Origin: Pseudomonadales bacterium
Lineage (GTDB): Bacteria > Pseudomonadota > Gammaproteobacteria > Pseudomonadales > Azotimanducaceae
Assembly: GCA_023300545.1 (NCBI GenBank)
Contig: JALZVT010000014.1
Coordinates: 1 to 33,341 of the forward strand
Length of the DNA stretch: 33,341 nucleotides
Reading direction: 5' to 3'
In this document: positions 25,813 through 33,341 of the stretch, one piece after another
How positions within the stretch are numbered: the first letter of the stretch is position 1
Layout: every line of letters begins with the position of its first letter
The notes under the pieces: model-generated
The model's database searches: none
What the model was told of the DNA's origin: nothing
Seen by the model: only the letters and a program-made list of their open reading frames with translations
Translations under genes and position numbers: made by a program

Positions 25813-27822
25813 ATGGTTCAATTCAAGAGCGTTAAGACATCCAAGTTCATCGCAGTGCTTGTGGTTGCGCTGACGGCAATCACCGCCACGCCCACCAACG
25901 CCGCAGCCATTCGTGTGCTTTCGAGCTTCGAAGACACCACGCTCAAACCCGAGTTGAGCAACGTATTCAGCCCGGTTGTATCAACAGACGCGCGTCATCT
26001 GTATGCCGGCACCTACTCGGGTGCGTTGATCAGCCAGTTTGATCTGGACGCTTCTGGCAAGGCTACCTACAACAACACGCTGGATCTCGCGAACCAATCG
26101 TCAGAGTTGAACAGAGCGCTGAACTTGCAGTTCACGGCTAGCGGAACTCACCTTTACGTCGCAGGCATTACAAAGATTGCGCGTTTGTCGAGAAACGCTG
26201 TAACAGGAGCTCTGACACTTGTGGCGGAGCTGAGTGTCACCACCGATCAGACCATCACCGGTATGACCTTAAGCCAGGACAACAGGCATCTCTACGTTGC
26301 GACCAGCGGAGTTGAATTGGAGGAACCTAACTTACGCAGTGCACTGCACCGCTACAACGTTAGCCCCGCTGATGGCGCTCTAACGCTGGCCGATAGTCTC
26401 AGCGCAACAGTGAATCCATACGACAAGTTAACGATGTCGAGTGACAAAAAAGGGTTTCTGGGGCGCATAGATGGCGCCGATCGTATCAGTCGCGATCCTG
26501 CTACCGGCGTGTTGACCCTGTTAGCCAGCAGCGTCGCTCGGGGAATTTTGCTCCCCAGCTCGGACGGTCGCTCGTTGTATACCTCTGACGGCAGCGGGAT
26601 CACGGCTTACGCAATCGATCCTGATAGCGATGCGCTAACCGAGTTACAGGAATTTACCACTACAACAGAACCAACAACCGGCCAGTTGGGCTTCATTGAG
26701 GTATTGCGGTTTAACCAAAACGAAACCCGACTGCTCGCCACCGGCGACTTGCTGGTTAACGGGCGCACCTCTATCGGTGCACTAACCAGTTTTGTGCGCG
26801 ATCCTCAAACCGGGCTCCTGACCTTTGAAGAGCCGGGCCCTGTTAGAGCGCGTTCACTGGCTCTGCATCCGTTCGAAGACAGATTCTATGCGCTACGCCC
26901 CAGTTTTGAGCCGCTGATGATGCTCGGCCCCGTGCCGTTAAGTCTGCATCAGCTGGCATTAAACCCTTCGCCGCTAGAGGCGAGCGTAATCAGTGCGGTG
27001 TTACCAACCAGCCGAGTGCAAACGAACAGCAGCACCAGTACAGACCCAGTGACGGCGTTTGCAACAGTGCTTAATACCGGCACGGTTGCTGCCACCAACT
27101 GCAGTGCGGTGCTGGCTCGGGCCAGCACGGCAGGCATCGCGCTGACCAGCGTTGTTACCGATCCGATAACCAACGCGCCGATCGCTGGCACCGAGGGGGC
27201 ATTTGGCGTGCCGGCCGGGGGCGCCACCTCATTGTTGTTTTCAATCCGTGCAGAGGGCACAGACAACGGTTTGAATGAAGCCACAGAGTTACTGGACTTG
27301 AGGTTTTCCTGCGACAACGCGCTAATTTCTGAGCAGGTTGCCGGCGTGACGACCTTTGGGTTTGCAGTCAGCGACAGCAATCTTCCCGACTTGCCCACCT
27401 CGGTGGCGACCATCACCACACCTGGGGTGGTGGAGCTGCCGTCTCAGGGTGGGTCGTTGTTCGCCGTATCCACCATCAATATTGGCGGGTCTGCACTGAT
27501 ACGCGCAGAACCAGCACTGGAGCTTGGTGGCAGAATCTCCGGCGTTGCTGGCGTCACCGGCCTGCCTGATCTCACGCTGACGATTTGCGAGACAAACCCA
27601 GACACCGGAGTCTGCCTTGCGGAGCCTGCGCCCGTTGTTGATCGCACCATCGCCACCGATGAAATCGTGACCTTTAATGTGTACGCCGCGGCTGGCAGTG
27701 AAGATGTTGCATTCAACCCTGAACGCAATCGCCTGCATGTATTGTTCCGGGAGGGCGCTGATGGTGCTGTTCGTGGTGGCAGCAGCGTGGCCGTAAAAAC
27801 TCTGCTTACCGAGAATGACTAG
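25813..27822 (+). CDS. Secreted beta-propeller protein with C-terminal four-cysteine module
   Basis: 669 residues. The signal peptide (residues 1-32) is KFIAVLVVALTAITATPTNAAA. Residues about 50-385 are a lactonase-like propeller with repeating blades (SPVVSTDARHLYAGTYSG, QFTASGTHLYVAGIT, TLSQDNRHLYVATSG, LPSSDGRSLYTSDGSG, ending in LALHPFEDRFYAL). Residues 389-665 match the N-terminal module of the protein at 8863-10002: ISAVLPTSR, TAFATVLN, ICETNPDTGVCL-AEP and RGGSSVAV. The four cysteines (430, 500, 592, 601) keep the same order, and the last two are nine apart in both. No haem motif is present here. Its substrate or partner is unknown. The ribosome binding site is inside a hairpin. Confidence 0.86.
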   Translation: MVQFKSVKTSKFIAVLVVALTAITATPTNAAAIRVLSSFEDTTLKPELSNVFSPVVSTDARHLYAGTYSGALISQFDLDASGKATYNNTLDLANQSSELNRALNLQFTASGTHLYVAGITKIARLSRNAVTGALTLVAELSVTTDQTITGMTLSQDNRHLYVATSGVELEEPNLRSALHRYNVSPADGALTLADSLSATVNPYDKLTMSSDKKGFLGRIDGADRISRDPATGVLTLLASSVARGILLPSSDGRSLYTSDGSGITAYAIDPDSDALTELQEFTTTTEPTTGQLGFIEVLRFNQNETRLLATGDLLVNGRTSIGALTSFVRDPQTGLLTFEEPGPVRARSLALHPFEDRFYALRPSFEPLMMLGPVPLSLHQLALNPSPLEASVISAVLPTSRVQTNSSTSTDPVTAFATVLNTGTVAATNCSAVLARASTAGIALTSVVTDPITNAPIAGTEGAFGVPAGGATSLLFSIRAEGTDNGLNEATELLDLRFSCDNALISEQVAGVTTFGFAVSDSNLPDLPTSVATITTPGVVELPSQGGSLFAVSTINIGGSALIRAEPALELGGRISGVAGVTGLPDLTLTICETNPDTGVCLAEPAPVVDRTIATDEIVTFNVYAAAGSEDVAFNPERNRLHVLFREGADGAVRGGSSVAVKTLLTEND

Positions 27823-27981
27823 TCTAGATCACTTGGCAGACGTTTTTTTAGTTTGGCAAATGAATCCGAAGGATATCCCGATGGTCAGCCCTTGGGTGTT
27901 GCATTAATCTGCAGACAATCCGACCGATGGTGCGCGCTGGATAGGTGACCATGTGGTTTTCTTTTGAAGGAAATATTGAGC

Positions 27982-28716
27982 ATGAAATTATTCTATTCGC
28001 CATTCCATACATTCGTACACAAGGTATTGGTAACTGCGCATGAGTGTGGTCATTGGGACGATCTGGATCGGGTTGCTACATTTCCGTTCAAAAATCTGCT
28101 CGGTGAAGATCAGGGCGACGCCTATAGCATTGCGGCCATCAATCCGTTGGGCAAAGTGCCCACACTAGCGCTTGATAGCGGGCAGGTCATTTTTGGCAGT
28201 CAGGCGGTCTGCGAATATTTCGACGCGACCAGCAAGGCGCGACGCATGTATCCAGAAGCTGGGCCGAAACGCTGGGATGCGATCACGCGGCTGGCGATGA
28301 GCGACACCATTTTTGAAACTACGGTGCAGATGGTGGCCGAGCAATGGCAGGAGCCTAAACAATGGAATATGGTCCTGTTTGAATCGGTGTGGCCAAAATT
28401 CATCCGCGCATTAGATAAGCTTGAGCAGGATGCGGCGCGCGGTTGGGATGAATTTGACGTTGGCCAGGCAGCGATGTTGCACGCAATAAGCTACCTTGGC
28501 TTTCGTGCTGAATTTTATGAGGCGAAGGACCCCATTCACCCCAATTTCAAATGGCGCGATGGACGGCCAGCTCTATCCGATTGGTACGATGAGGCCATTC
28601 AGCGGCCATCGGTGCAATCGCATTTCGAAAAAGACTTCACGGATGATGGTAGCGCTGCGCGATGCCAGCAAGCAGTACAAGATGTACTGGCCCGGCAGAA
28701 AGAGCATGCGTCATGA
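27982..28716 (+). CDS. Glutathione S-transferase family protein (first of pair)
   Basis: 244 residues from the ATG at 27982 (MKLFYSPFHTF); the open frame extends six codons up to a TTG, which I discount. The thioredoxin-like N-terminal half has MKLFYSP, the cis-proline region NPLGKVPTLAL and SQAVCEYFD, which bind glutathione. The helical C-terminal half contains FDVGQAAMLHAISYLGFRAEF, as expected for the second GST domain. It is a cytoplasmic GST-like enzyme with an unknown electrophile. Its stop overlaps the start of the second GST gene (ATGA), so they are one operon. Confidence 0.88.
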   Translation: MKLFYSPFHTFVHKVLVTAHECGHWDDLDRVATFPFKNLLGEDQGDAYSIAAINPLGKVPTLALDSGQVIFGSQAVCEYFDATSKARRMYPEAGPKRWDAITRLAMSDTIFETTVQMVAEQWQEPKQWNMVLFESVWPKFIRALDKLEQDAARGWDEFDVGQAAMLHAISYLGFRAEFYEAKDPIHPNFKWRDGRPALSDWYDEAIQRPSVQSHFEKDFTDDGSAARCQQAVQDVLARQKEHAS

Positions 28717-29399
28717 TTGATTTCTATTACTGGCCAACACCGAATGGGCATAAAACGGCCATCGCTCTGGAAGAGTTTGAGCTCGACTACAGGGTTAAGC
28801 CAATCAATATTCTAATGGGCGATCAGCACGCCGCTGAATTTATCGCGATCAGTCCGAATAACCGGGTGCCGGCAATAGTCGATCATGATGGCCCGGGTGG
28901 AAAGCCACATACTGTTTTTGAATCGGGGGCGATATTTTTATATCTGTGCCAGAAAACGGGTAAGTTTTGGCCGACTGATCCTGTGCAGCAATCGGTTGTG
29001 ACGCAGTGGCTGTTTTTTCAGTGCGCAAATATTGGCCCGATGTTTGGCCAATGCGGCCACTTCCGTGGTTATGCTGATGAGCAGGTGCCTTATGCAATCG
29101 ATCGCTATAGCGGTGAGGTGCAGCGGCTTTACGGCCTTATTGACCGCGAGTTGGCAACAAAGAAATGTATTGCTGGGGATGATTTTGGCATTGCCGACAT
29201 GACGACCTATCCCTGGATGATTGACCAGCAGCAGGCACTGCACGGCGTGGATATCGCGAAATTCCCCAACGTTGCACGGTGGCTTGCGGATATGGAAGCC
29301 CGCCCGGGCGTCCAGCGTGGTATGGCTGTGATGGGCAACGATCTGAAAGTTGGTGATCCGACAGAAGAAACCAGGAAGGCATTTTTCAACCGCGATTAG
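28713..29399 (+). CDS. Glutathione S-transferase family protein (YfcG/YghU-like)
   Basis: 228 residues from the ATG that overlaps the preceding stop. IDFYYWPTPNGHKTAIALEE, SPNNRVPAIVDHDG, ESGAIFLYL and the C-terminal FGIADMTTYPWM are the diagnostic pieces of the Nu-class/YfcG-like GSTs, which often have disulfide-bond reductase activity and use glutathione without a Ser/Tyr catalytic residue. The N-terminal TPNG motif replaces the usual catalytic residue. Coupled translation with the first GST implies joint work, perhaps heterodimer or successive reactions on a substrate; this is inference. Confidence 0.92.
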   Translation: MIDFYYWPTPNGHKTAIALEEFELDYRVKPINILMGDQHAAEFIAISPNNRVPAIVDHDGPGGKPHTVFESGAIFLYLCQKTGKFWPTDPVQQSVVTQWLFFQCANIGPMFGQCGHFRGYADEQVPYAIDRYSGEVQRLYGLIDRELATKKCIAGDDFGIADMTTYPWMIDQQQALHGVDIAKFPNVARWLADMEARPGVQRGMAVMGNDLKVGDPTEETRKAFFNRD

Positions 29400-29475
29400 T
29401 GACTAGGGCTTTTGCTGTTCCGAGAGGGTAGGAGAGTTACCCTGTGCGGCACAGAATCAAGGGCTCAATGTTGGC

Positions 29476-29802
29476 TTACTTAGCTTGAGTCACGCCCGCT
29501 TTCTCGAGCTCTCGGCCCAAGGTGCCTGTCGCAAAATGCGCCAACATGCGCAGATCATTGACTACAGACCACCAAAACGGATGTGTGGCCGCAGCGGGTC
29601 GATTGCCTTCAACAAGTTTATGAGCGGCCAGTGCCCATATAAAAATGACAACCAATATAGCCACCAAGAACAGCCAGTCTTGCGTGGCAATAGACCCCAA
29701 AATGGCCGCGCCGCCAAATACGGTTTGAATATAGTGCATGGCACGCGTGGCGGGCTTTGAATGCTCGCGTAAATAATCCGGCCAATAGTTTGAAAACTTC
29801 AT
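29476..29802 (-). CDS. DUF962/Mpo1-like membrane protein
   Basis: 108 residues from ATG 29802 (MKFSNYWPDYLREHSKPATR); a further 23 residues of open frame upstream overlap the next gene and are not likely. YLREHSKPATRAMHYIQT and HKLVEGNRPAAATHPFWWSVVNDLRML hold the conserved His and Asn/Glu pattern of the DUF962 family, in which yeast Mpo1 is an Fe-dependent 2-hydroxy fatty acid dioxygenase. Two hydrophobic segments lie between. It is a small inner-membrane protein, second in an operon with the YcxB-like gene. Confidence 0.82.
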   Translation of the reverse strand: MKFSNYWPDYLREHSKPATRAMHYIQTVFGGAAILGSIATQDWLFLVAILVVIFIWALAAHKLVEGNRPAAATHPFWWSVVNDLRMLAHFATGTLGRELEKAGVTQAK

Positions 29803-29846
29803 GGGGTCGCTCTTTACGCTCACCGGCCTTTTGGCGATTCCAAAGG

Positions 29847-30329
29847 CTAGGCTGCTTTCGACCAATTCCACCGGTTAAACGAGCTATCCAATGAGTCTTT
29901 CTCTTGGTCGCTCAAACCGAGCAATGGCACCGCAAGATACTTCGCCTGCCCTAGGGCAAGTACCAGTGAATTCTGTGCCCGCAACACCTGTACCTGTTGG
30001 TCAGATTCGACACGCAGTTCACCGATTGCAGAACGAACAAGCAATTCGTTGCTGTGTAACTCGAGTACAACTGGCGCGTCGCGCACCGCATTGAATTCTT
30101 GTACCGCTAGTTTTCGGATGCGCATGAACGAGTAGCACATGATCACAATAGGCACGTTAATGGCGGCACCCAGATAGGAGCTGAACTCTAGGTATTGGCC
30201 GGTAATCTCGAGAACGACGAAGGTGATGATCATGAGCAACGCAAGCGCAGGCAGCTTATAGCCTAAATGGTGCCGCCAGAAACGGTCAGCAGATACGCTC
30301 ACGACTTGCTGGTTGTAGGTTAGATTCAA
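29847..30329 (-). CDS. YcxB-like membrane protein
   Basis: 160 residues from a TTG at 30329 with GGGGA six bases upstream; family proteins begin just before LTYNQQVVS, so the 27-residue upstream extension to 30410 is unlikely. Two membrane helices (ALALLMIITFVVLEI and GAAINVPIVIMCYSFM) lie in the first half. The second half is the YcxB-like C-terminal domain with LELHSNELLVRSAIGELRV and AQNSLVLALGQAKYLAVPL, ending in a helix-rich tail. Function unknown. First gene of the pair with the DUF962-like gene, which starts 44 bases after its stop. Confidence 0.72.
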   Translation of the reverse strand: MNLTYNQQVVSVSADRFWRHHLGYKLPALALLMIITFVVLEITGQYLEFSSYLGAAINVPIVIMCYSFMRIRKLAVQEFNAVRDAPVVLELHSNELLVRSAIGELRVESDQQVQVLRAQNSLVLALGQAKYLAVPLLGLSDQEKDSLDSSFNRWNWSKAA

Positions 30330-30716
30330 GATGGTCCCCGATGCATATACGACTAGAAAGACTAATCGCATTGAAGGCAAAAAATCGGGCCGCCGTCTCG
30401 ACAACAGCAATTATTCACAAAGCACCCCGGGCCCGGAATCGACAATCTTAGGAAAACGTGACGGGCGTCACAACGCCGCTTGGTGGCAGGGTGCGCCGTG
30501 GTGCCTGGCGAGGTGGGTCTCGGAATTCGGATATGGTCGAGTATCTTGGTGATGAGTTCTGGCTCAAGAGTGTAGCGATAGCGCAAAGAGGTTTAGACCA
30601 AATGACGGCGGCAATGCTTTGTTCGGCTTACGTCTGTTTTTGTTCAATCTGCTGTAAGACAACCATTGGTCTAACGCGGAAGTAATAGGACCAACATTAC
30701 CTGCTTATAAATGGTG

Positions 30717-30734
30717 AAGCTTGCAAGCAAGCTT
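30717..30734. promoter_or_regulatory. Hairpin AAGCTTG-CAAG-CAAGCTT
   Basis: A perfect 7-bp stem with a 4-base loop in the long non-coding region, 234 bases before the SBBP-repeat gene. It could be a leader stem or a protein-binding site; no terminator T-run follows. Confidence 0.3.
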
Positions 30735-30824
30735 GTCTTAGATCTAAAGAGTGCTTCTGCATACAGGGGAAATAGCCTATGCGAAATCAAGGCTTTTTGT
30801 TCTAGGAATACGGTTGGCGTTTGT

Positions 30825-30838
30825 CACCAGTTCTGGTG
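30825..30838. promoter_or_regulatory. Palindrome CACCAG-TT-CTGGTG
   Basis: A perfect 6+6 palindrome with a two-base centre, 130 bases upstream of the SBBP-repeat gene. Its size and symmetry suit a dimeric regulator, but chance cannot be excluded. Confidence 0.3.
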
Positions 30839-30967
30839 GCAGGACGCACATATTTTCACTGCATAGTGTTGCTCTGTCGATTGGCGATAGTCGTGGGTGA
30901 TCGCTGCGAACAAGTTGGCAGTAACTAAGAATTAGTCAATTAAGAGTCAGAAGGATAAACATCCGCC

Positions 30968-33341
30968 ATGTTCCATTTAACTAAGCATCGGCACAGACCA
31001 ACAATGATTTATTTGGTCACGGATCTGAAGTTTTCCTGCCTCGTATTGACTCTACTTCTAGGTTTTAGTACTCCCGTCTTTGCACTCTCGTTATCTGGTT
31101 GGGAACCTAATGCCGGTCAATGGCCAACTGACTGGGCGTACCGCACAACGACCAGTTCGGGTGCGAGCACCATAAATGCGGAGGGAAAACTGATACATCA
31201 GGTGGCGCGGACTGAATCGCAGGTTACCGAAGTATTTGTTGGGGCACGCACTAACGCCTGGCAAGGTGTTGCTGCACAATCGACGAAAGCCAGTTATTTT
31301 CGTGGTGCCGATTCGGCGCGATGGAGAACGGGTTTACCTCGGTTTGATGGCTTGCGTATGGACAACGCCTACCCTGGAATCGATATTCTTTTGCAATTGA
31401 ACGGGAGTGAGTTGGAGCGTCTGTTCGAGCTCGCTCCAAACGCAGATTCCGCGCTCATCCAGCTATCTTTAGGTGGTGCGAAGCGCGCGCAAATCGACGT
31501 CGATGGCAGGCTTCAATTGAGTTTTTCCGGCACCAAAACCCGCTTCGAATATTCCGCACCGGTGGCGTGGCAGAACACCGAGCAAGGGCGGGCGGCCGTG
31601 CAAGTTAGTTGGCTCAAGCTAGGTCCGCAACAATTCGGGTTTAATCTTGGCCCCTACAATAAGCACCTTCCGCTGACGATAGATCCTGTGTCGCGCACCA
31701 CCTACTTTGGCGGCAGTGCGGCCGATTCTGGGTCGGGCAGTCTCGCGCATTCTAATGGCGATCTGTATCTGCTTACCAGCACCACCTCTACAGATTTGGC
31801 GGGCACCACAGGTGGCACTCAGGCAGCCTCTAGTGGTGGTCAAGAGATCGCAGTCGCGCGACTGTCGGCTGATCTGACAGCGCTCAAGCAGGTGACCTAT
31901 TACGGCGGCAGTGCCGATGAAGTTGTGCAAAGCCTGAACGAACTCGAGAACGGCGACTTGCTGATTGTGGGCAATACCAGCTCTGCAGATTTACCGGGAA
32001 CCAGTGGCGGAGCGCAGGCAGCATTTGCCGGTAACTCGCCGTTTAACGCCGGTTTGGCACAGGGCGACGGCTTTGCCGTTCGTCTATCAGCCGATCTCAG
32101 CACGATCGTGCAAGCCACTTACCTGGGCGGGTCTACCACAGACGTGATTTCAGCTGTTGCCATGGATGGCGACACTCTGTACTTACTGGGAACAACAGAT
32201 TCAATCGATTTTCCCGGCGTAACCGGGGGCGCCCAGACCACTGGTGACCAGTTTCCCGCGCCATCAGATCTGTTTGTCACACGCATGCCGCTAACCTTGA
32301 CGTCGATAACTCAAAGCACTTTTTACGGTGGTGATGGCCTGGATCAGGCTTTTTCTCTGCTGGTCAACGGCAACGGCGTTTATGTTGCCGGTACAACCAG
32401 CTCGACGGACCTGACGGGAAGCTCGGGCGGTGCGCAGTCTGCCTTTGCCAGTGCGGGCGATGGAACCAGTGATGCATTTGTAGTGCGCTTCAACGCCGGT
32501 TTGACCGTGGTCGATCAGGCGACCTACTTTGGTGGATCAGGCCAGGAACTCGTTGCCACTCTCACCGAACTTGGAGGAGCGCTCTATCTTGCGGGAGGCA
32601 CCGCATCGGCAGATTTGCCGAATGTAGCGGGCGGTGCTCAGAGCACCTTTAACGGAGGAGTAGTAGATGAAGGTGGGATTGATGCCTTTGTTGCCCTGGT
32701 AAGCGCCGACCTCAGCAGCATTACGCAGGCGACTTATTTTGGCGGTAGCGGTGTGGAGTTCGCCTTAAGTCCGAGTAGCAATGGCGGCAATCTTTACCTT
32801 TCAGGTGGCACTAACTCAACCGACTTGCCAGGCACCAATGGGGCGGCACAGCCAAACTTCGCGGGTGGAGGAGCTGTGGGTGATGGCTTTGTCGCCTCGC
32901 TATCCTCCGATCTGACCACGCTGATACGCACCACTTACATTGGTGGCAGCGGCGATGAGTTAGGCTTCGCTGTGTTCGACCAGAACGGCGCACTGTATTT
33001 CTCTGGCGCAACTAACTCCCCAGACATGCCTGCGGTCACCGGCGGGTTGCAGGAAACCTTTGGTGGTGCCGGCGCTGAGAATTTGGGTGATGTCTACATC
33101 GCTCTGTTAAGCGCTGATCTCACTACTATTCAACAAGGCAGCTATTTTGGTGGTAATGGCGACGACAACGGTGGTTTGATATTAAACGCAAACGGCGAGG
33201 TCGCCTACATTGCCGGCACTACAACCTCTACCGATTTGCCAGCCACAGCAGGTGCTGTACAACCGGCACACGCTGATCCGGCCAGCGAAGATTTGTTTAT
33301 TGCTGCAATCAACGGTGAACTTACCGGCAGTACTGGCGGCG
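30968..33341 (+). CDS. Secreted SBBP-repeat beta-propeller protein, partial (C-terminus beyond window)
   Basis: 791 codons are visible from the ATG at 30968 (AAGGA lies 12 bases upstream, a little far). A signal peptide ends TPVFA (about residue 40). An N-terminal domain (about 41-240) begins LSLSGWEPNAGQW and includes YPGIDILLQLNGSELE and LPLTIDPV; it matches the N-terminal domain that usually precedes SBBP repeats. Then at least eight repeats of about 68 residues run on, each with a (T/S)Y(F/Y)GG(S/N) start, a LYLxGxTxSxDLPG core, GGAQ and a DxFVxRLSADL end. SBBP (beta-propeller) repeats occur in large extracellular proteins of marine bacteria. The repeats are imperfect, so this is an old array. 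The role, perhaps adhesion or carbohydrate binding, is a guess. Confidence 0.88.
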   Translation, partial: MFHLTKHRHRPTMIYLVTDLKFSCLVLTLLLGFSTPVFALSLSGWEPNAGQWPTDWAYRTTTSSGASTINAEGKLIHQVARTESQVTEVFVGARTNAWQGVAAQSTKASYFRGADSARWRTGLPRFDGLRMDNAYPGIDILLQLNGSELERLFELAPNADSALIQLSLGGAKRAQIDVDGRLQLSFSGTKTRFEYSAPVAWQNTEQGRAAVQVSWLKLGPQQFGFNLGPYNKHLPLTIDPVSRTTYFGGSAADSGSGSLAHSNGDLYLLTSTTSTDLAGTTGGTQAASSGGQEIAVARLSADLTALKQVTYYGGSADEVVQSLNELENGDLLIVGNTSSADLPGTSGGAQAAFAGNSPFNAGLAQGDGFAVRLSADLSTIVQATYLGGSTTDVISAVAMDGDTLYLLGTTDSIDFPGVTGGAQTTGDQFPAPSDLFVTRMPLTLTSITQSTFYGGDGLDQAFSLLVNGNGVYVAGTTSSTDLTGSSGGAQSAFASAGDGTSDAFVVRFNAGLTVVDQATYFGGSGQELVATLTELGGALYLAGGTASADLPNVAGGAQSTFNGGVVDEGGIDAFVALVSADLSSITQATYFGGSGVEFALSPSSNGGNLYLSGGTNSTDLPGTNGAAQPNFAGGGAVGDGFVASLSSDLTTLIRTTYIGGSGDELGFAVFDQNGALYFSGATNSPDMPAVTGGLQETFGGAGAENLGDVYIALLSADLTTIQQGSYFGGNGDDNGGLILNANGEVAYIAGTTTSTDLPATAGAVQPAHADPASEDLFIAAINGELTGSTGG

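Larger units (their letters stand above)
30330..30967. other. 638-bp non-coding region upstream of the SBBP-repeat gene
   Basis: No open frame here has coding signs; those present are short, overlap each other and lack ribosome binding sites. Visible elements are a 7-bp hairpin AAGCTTG/CAAGCTT (30717-30734), the palindrome CACCAG-TT-CTGGTG (30825-30838), and an AGCCT...AGGCT stem followed by TTTTTGTT near 30770-30800 that could end a short transcript. I cannot match it to a known riboswitch class, including cyclic-di-GMP types. Such length before a large secreted protein gene suggests a long regulated leader or several operators. Confidence 0.5.

Noticed and set aside
29425-29443. Terminator hairpin AGGGTA...TACCCT after the second GST gene
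   Set aside because: The stem is only 6 bp and lacks a T-run, so it cannot be called a terminator.
30690-30967. Cyclic-di-GMP or other known riboswitch upstream of the SBBP-repeat gene
   Set aside because: The conserved loops of the known cyclic-di-GMP classes are not present on inspection.

Overview
The window looks like a chromosomal stretch from a Gram-negative, probably marine, gammaproteobacterium. This is inferred from moderately high GC, many Sec-exported and outer-membrane-type proteins, a proper TatD, a beta-proteobacterial/gammaproteobacterial-style GPH sugar symporter and GST pair, and an SCP-x/Ltp2-type thiolase with its DUF35 partner. The taxonomy is an inference from gene content only. 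I saw no tRNA, rRNA, CRISPR array, phage module or transposase gene. About 24 genes are supported, two of them cut by the window edges.

Layout. (1) 1-6892: two divergently transcribed paralogues of a large secreted GH123-like/DUF4091 protein, separated by about 750 bp. The left one is cut by the window start. The right one carries an extra internal copy of a Cys-containing Ig-like repeat. (2) 7111-8763: a DUF35 zinc-ribbon protein and a thiolase-like enzyme that lacks two of the usual thiolase catalytic residues, ending at a bidirectional terminator. (3) 8863-10002 (minus): a secreted protein with a four-cysteine module fused to a one-heme cytochrome c tail. (4) 10196-12200: a cobalamin-binding radical SAM enzyme and, convergent, a small cupin-like protein. 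(5) 12348-14643: a secreted YbjN-like protein convergent with a SnoaL-like/serine-hydrolase pair. (6) 14779-16981: a sulfotransferase convergent with a GPH-type transporter. (7) 17108-20139: tatD and an octaheme TPR lipoprotein whose start overlaps the tatD stop. (8) 20170-23269: a small hypothetical, a histidine kinase/response regulator operon and an outer-membrane barrel. (9) 23305-25711: a membrane-anchored metallophosphoesterase divergent from a cytochrome P450. (10) 25813-27822: a beta-propeller protein with the same four-cysteine module as (3), its ribosome binding site buried in a strong hairpin. (11) 27982-30329: two coupled GST-family genes, then a DUF962/Mpo1-like and a YcxB-like membrane protein on the other strand. 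(12) 30968-end: a secreted SBBP-repeat protein, cut by the window end.

The strongest themes are extracytoplasmic proteins (paralogous GH123-like proteins, module-sharing proteins, a multiheme lipoprotein, an SBBP-repeat propeller) and lipid/xenobiotic-type metabolism (thiolase-like/DUF35, P450, GSTs, sulfotransferase). The best candidate for something undescribed is the roughly 250-280-residue module with four spaced cysteines found in two otherwise unrelated architectures 16 kb apart, one ending in a cytochrome c motif and the other following a beta-propeller.
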